A stretch of DNA of 64,000 nt. Source: Tatumella morbirosei (lineage in GTDB: Bacteria > Pseudomonadota > Gammaproteobacteria > Enterobacterales > Enterobacteriaceae). How positions within the stretch are numbered: the stretch's first letter is position 1; each line of letters starts with the position of its first letter. The notes under the pieces are model-generated. The model made no database searches. It saw only the letters and a program-made list of their open reading frames with translations, and had not been told where the DNA came from. The stretch is from positions 372,001 through 436,000 of the forward strand of contig NZ_JPKR02000003.1 in assembly GCF_000757425.2 (NCBI RefSeq), given 5' to 3'. Positions 60,898 to 64,000 of the stretch are shown piece by piece. The position numbers were made by a program, and so were the translations under genes.

Positions 60898-61704
60898 ATG
60901 AAATTTGTTTCTTTCAATATTAACGGACTCAGAGCACGCCCACACCAGCTAGCCGCACTGGTCGAAAACCTTCAGCCGGATGTCATCGGACTCCAGGAAA
61001 CTAAAGTCCACGATGATATGTTTCCTCTGGAAGAAGTTCAGAAGCTCGGTTACCACGTTTTCTTCCATGGCCAGAAAGGTCATTACGGTGTCGCGTTACT
61101 GACGAAAGCTGAGCCGGTTAACGTACAACGGGGTTTCCTGACTGATGATGAAGATGCCCAACGACGGATTATTATGGCTGATATTCCTTCTCCCATCGGT
61201 AACATCACAGTAATTAACGGATATTTCCCACAAGGTGAAAGCCGTGACCATCCGGTGAAATTCCCGGCTAAAGATAAATTTTATCAGGATTTACAAAATC
61301 ATCTGGAAACTCAACTCAACTCTGATAACCCGGTGTTGATTATGGGTGATATGAATATCAGTTGTACTGACAGCGACATTGGAATTGGTGAAGACAATCG
61401 TAAACGTTGGTTAAGAACCGGAAAATGCTCATTCCTTCCGGAAGAACGTGAATGGATGGATAAGTTGTTAGGCTGGGGCCTGACGGATACATGGCGTGCG
61501 GCCAATCCACTGGTGGAAGACCGCTTCTCCTGGTTCGACTACCGTTCAAAAGGTTTCGACGATAACCGTGGATTACGAATCGACTTATTGCTGGCCAGCC
61601 AGCCTCTGGCCTCCAGATGTATCGCTACCGGAATTGACTATGATATCCGGAGCATGGAAAAACCTTCTGACCATGCTCCTGTCTGGGCTGAGTTCAAACT
61701 CTGA
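60898..61704 (+). CDS. xthA: XthA exonuclease III
   Basis: A 268-residue AP endonuclease/3'-5' exonuclease of base-excision repair (E. coli 268). Motifs: [18 protein letters not shown] start, metal Glu in GLQETKVHD (residue 34 region), [16 protein letters not shown], and the C-terminal [10 protein letters not shown] with catalytic Asp-His. The ATG at 60898 is the family start; the in-frame part from 60829 is leader. It is placed after the tRNA array rather than in the E. coli context. Confidence 0.97.
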   Translation: MKFVSFNINGLRARPHQLAALVENLQPDVIGLQETKVHDDMFPLEEVQKLGYHVFFHGQKGHYGVALLTKAEPVNVQRGFLTDDEDAQRRIIMADIPSPIGNITVINGYFPQGESRDHPVKFPAKDKFYQDLQNHLETQLNSDNPVLIMGDMNISCTDSDIGIGEDNRKRWLRTGKCSFLPEEREWMDKLLGWGLTDTWRAANPLVEDRFSWFDYRSKGFDDNRGLRIDLLLASQPLASRCIATGIDYDIRSMEKPSDHAPVWAEFKL

Positions 61705-61730
61705 ACAATTTGCCGTAATATCGCTGAGCC

Positions 61731-62021
61731 TTAACGGTTCAGCGGTTTCCAGATCAAAGGCATCGTTCCGGTAACATTCCGGTCGCGGCCACACTGCATT
61801 AATACTGGCCCCGCGTTAATCACTGCTCCTTCAGAGTAACGCTGATTATTATACCAACACAGGCGATCACTATCCTGCCAACCTGTACGACCATAATTCC
61901 TGGCCGACAAAACCTGCCCGGTTTCAACATCCAGTCGGACCGCACCTCCACTTTCGGTATGCAACGAACAATATGCTGAAAAAGAACAGAAACCGGCGGT
62001 AATCAGCAGTAGAAAACGCAT
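61731..62021 (-). CDS. ynjH: YnjH-like secreted protein (DUF1496)
   Basis: A 96-residue protein with a signal peptide (MRFLLLITAGFCSFSAYC). The mature part has TGQVLSARNYGRTGWQDSDRLCWYNNQRYSEGAVINAG, the DUF1496 pattern of E. coli YnjH (TGQVLQARNYGRDGWESSPRVCWYNGQQY as remembered). Two or more Cys residues suggest a periplasmic disulfide. It starts 2 bp after the topB stop, forming an operon; function unknown. Confidence 0.82.
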   Translation of the reverse strand: MRFLLLITAGFCSFSAYCSLHTESGGAVRLDVETGQVLSARNYGRTGWQDSDRLCWYNNQRYSEGAVINAGPVLMQCGRDRNVTGTMPLIWKPLNR

Positions 62022-62023
62022 AG

Positions 62024-63937
62024 TTATTCCTCCTTGACAGTTTTTTTCTTCCTTTTAGCCCCCCCTTTGCGTGGAGCTGCAGGCAGCTGTCTTAAAATCT
62101 GCACTGGTGGTGCTCGTCTTGCCTCACCTATCAGGCTATGTAATGTCTCCACCAGCGGCTGCATAAAATCCTGGTAACGAAAATTTTTCTCACTGATGCT
62201 GGTAAGCATCGATTCCCAGTGCGCCGTCATATCCGGACTCGCTGCAGGCTGAGGAAGCGCATGAATCAACGCTTTTCCGACAGCCGTCGAATGAATATAA
62301 CGTCCTTTCTTTTCCAGAAAGCCACGTTTAAACAGCAGCTCGATGATTCCTGCCCGGGTCGCCTCTGTCCCTAAACCATCGGTCTCTCTCAGCACTTTCT
62401 TTAGCGCTTTATCCTGAACAAAACGTGCAATACCAGTCATGGCTGACAATAACGTAGCATCAGTAAAGTAGCGAGGTGGCTGAGTTTTCTTTTCCACCAC
62501 TTCTCCCTTTTCACACAGTAATTGCTGGCCTTTTTTAACTTCAGGTAAGGGTGTCCCGTCGTTTTCTTCATCACGTTCTTTAGCGCCCAACAGCACCCGC
62601 CAACCTGCAATGGCCAGGAAACGGGCTTTAGCGACAAATTTTCCGCCGGCGATTTCCAGTTCAATGACACATTTTCGGTATATAGCTTCAGGACAAAATT
62701 GCATCAGATACTGGCGGGCAATCAGCCCATAAATATTTTGTTCATTTTCCGTCAGTCGGATATTACTGCGACGTGCAGTTGGAATAATCGCGTGATGGGC
62801 ATCCACTTTTTTATTATCCCAACAGCGGTTACGTAAATCCGGATTAAGTTCTTCAGGTAACCTCTGCTCAGGTAAATGAGTGCCAATTGCCTCCATAACC
62901 GCATGACGACCGGCAAAGTGTTCCTCAGGTAAATAACGACAGTCAGAACGCGGATAAGTGATAAGTTTATGCGTTTCATAGAGTTTCTGGCAGACATCCA
63001 GTACATTCTGCGCGCTCAGTCCAAAGCGTCGTGCCGCTTCAATCTGCAGACTGGAAAGAGAGAATGGTAACGGAGCAATCTCTGATTCGCGCTTATCCTG
63101 GTAACCGGTGACCAGTGCTGGTTGACACTCGATACGTTTACAGACGTGGTCTGCCAGCGAGCGGTTAAGTAACCGGCCCTCTTCATCCTGCCAGGATTCA
63201 CAGGCATCACTGGGTACCCATAATGCGGTAAAGCGCTGCTCATTATCAGCCAGAATATGAGCCCTGACTTCGAAAAAATCTTTGGCGACGAAATTAGCAA
63301 TCTCTTCATCACGCCGCACCACCAGCCCAAGCACCGGTGTCTGCACTCTGCCAACAGACAATACCCCGTTGTACCCGGCATTGCGGCCAAAAAGGGTATA
63401 AGCCCGGGTCATATTAATACCATAAAGCCAGTCAGCCCGGGCTCTGGCCAGAGCTGAAACACATAACGGGATAAAATCACGATTTTCGCGTAATTTTTCT
63501 ATGGCCCGTTCTACTGCCTGAGGATTAAGATCATTGATCAGACAACGTTGCACCGTTGCTTTTTTATCACCACTCAGCTTCAGGTAATCCAGCACTTCAT
63601 CAACAAGCAACTGACCTTCGCGATCCGGGTCACCCGCATGAACCACCTGCGTCGCTTGCTGAAGTAGTTCTTCTATCACCCGTAATTGTTTAGCCACTTC
63701 CGGACGTGGCTTAAGTAGCCATTTCTCCGGAACTATCGGTAAATCGGCAAGTGACCATCGGGCATAGCGCGGATCATAATTTTCAGGCTGAGCCTGCTCC
63801 AGCAGATGGCCAACACACCAGGTCACCACCTGATCATTTCCGCAGGCAATAAATCCCTGACCGCGTCGGTGCGGTTTAGGTAACACATCAGCAATAGCCC
63901 GGGCGAGACTGGGCTTTTCGGCAATAAACAAACGCAT
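62024..63937 (-). CDS. topB: TopB DNA topoisomerase III
   Basis: A 637-residue type IA topoisomerase specialised in decatenation. The Toprim domain starts [20 protein letters not shown] and has [20 protein letters not shown]; the catalytic Tyr is in [15 protein letters not shown] (near residue 330). The basic C-terminal tail ([15 protein letters not shown]) matches the family; E. coli TopB is 653 aa. AAGGAA precedes the ATG. Confidence 0.97.
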   Translation of the reverse strand: MRLFIAEKPSLARAIADVLPKPHRRGQGFIACGNDQVVTWCVGHLLEQAQPENYDPRYARWSLADLPIVPEKWLLKPRPEVAKQLRVIEELLQQATQVVHAGDPDREGQLLVDEVLDYLKLSGDKKATVQRCLINDLNPQAVERAIEKLRENRDFIPLCVSALARARADWLYGINMTRAYTLFGRNAGYNGVLSVGRVQTPVLGLVVRRDEEIANFVAKDFFEVRAHILADNEQRFTALWVPSDACESWQDEEGRLLNRSLADHVCKRIECQPALVTGYQDKRESEIAPLPFSLSSLQIEAARRFGLSAQNVLDVCQKLYETHKLITYPRSDCRYLPEEHFAGRHAVMEAIGTHLPEQRLPEELNPDLRNRCWDNKKVDAHHAIIPTARRSNIRLTENEQNIYGLIARQYLMQFCPEAIYRKCVIELEIAGGKFVAKARFLAIAGWRVLLGAKERDEENDGTPLPEVKKGQQLLCEKGEVVEKKTQPPRYFTDATLLSAMTGIARFVQDKALKKVLRETDGLGTEATRAGIIELLFKRGFLEKKGRYIHSTAVGKALIHALPQPAASPDMTAHWESMLTSISEKNFRYQDFMQPLVETLHSLIGEARRAPPVQILRQLPAAPRKGGAKRKKKTVKEE

Positions 63938-64000
63938 TAACCGCGATATTCCTTTCAGTCGGGTGGCTGTACATCATCTGTGTCAGGTCCGGAGTTGAGT

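Noticed and set aside
63938-64000. Possible C-terminal tail of another gene upstream of topB (frame ending DDVQPPD)
   Set aside because: Too short to identify; selD is expected here from E. coli order but the sequence could not be matched to it.

Overview
The window is a stretch of core chromosome from a gammaproteobacterium of the order Enterobacterales. Nearly every gene has a recognisable Escherichia coli counterpart, and the order follows the E. coli tyrR-psp-sap-fabI-rnb-pyrF-ribA-acnA-cysB-topA-trp-tonB-cls-adhE-hns-galU-rssB-purU segment. Separate trpG and trpD genes, a UDP-sugar epimerase gene between hns and galU, and the absence of several E. coli neighbours argue against Escherichia/Salmonella. 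They fit an Erwinia/Pantoea/Tatumella-like or similar lineage; the genus cannot be fixed from the sequence alone. No prophage, insertion sequence, CRISPR array or classical defence island was seen.

Layout. 1-5.7 kb: 5' end of tyrR and the psp envelope-stress locus (pspABCD-ycjX-ycjF on the minus strand, pspF divergent, sigma-54 promoter between). 5.8-11.4 kb: sapABCDF transporter operon, with an unusual 252-bp spacer between sapB and sapC. 11.5-19.1 kb: fabI, yciW, an inserted divergent pair (LysR regulator and YdeP-like molybdopterin oxidoreductase), and rnb. 19.4-34.6 kb: osmB, yciH-pyrF-lapB-lapA, pgpB, ribA, acnA, a ymiA-like 54-residue gene, cysB, topA, yciN, sohB, yciK, rluB. 34.8-43.1 kb: yciO-rnm, and the trp operon with intact promoter/operator, leader peptide and attenuator. 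43.2-50.6 kb: BON lipoprotein, ompW, yciC-yciB-yciA, tonB, yciI, yciY, clsA, yciU. 51-60.1 kb: adhE, tdk, hns, epimerase, galU, rssB, ychJ, purU. 60.2-64 kb: a single tRNA-Tyr followed by 166-bp rtT-type tandem repeats, then xthA, ynjH-like and topB.

Functions cluster around envelope homeostasis (Psp, Sap, LapAB, PgpB, ClsA, OmpW, TonB, GalU), tryptophan and pyrimidine synthesis, nucleic-acid enzymes (TopA, TopB, RNase II, ExoIII, RNase AM) and global regulators (TyrR, CysB, H-NS, RssB).

The most notable anomalies are three genes (pspC, sohB, clsA), each broken by a single-base frameshift in or beside a poly-T run; the tRNA-Tyr-linked tandem repeat array; the LysR/molybdoenzyme insertion; the sapB-sapC spacer; and a 566-bp gene-poor stretch leading to a possible 32-residue membrane protein. 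I did not find a convincing wholly new multi-gene system.
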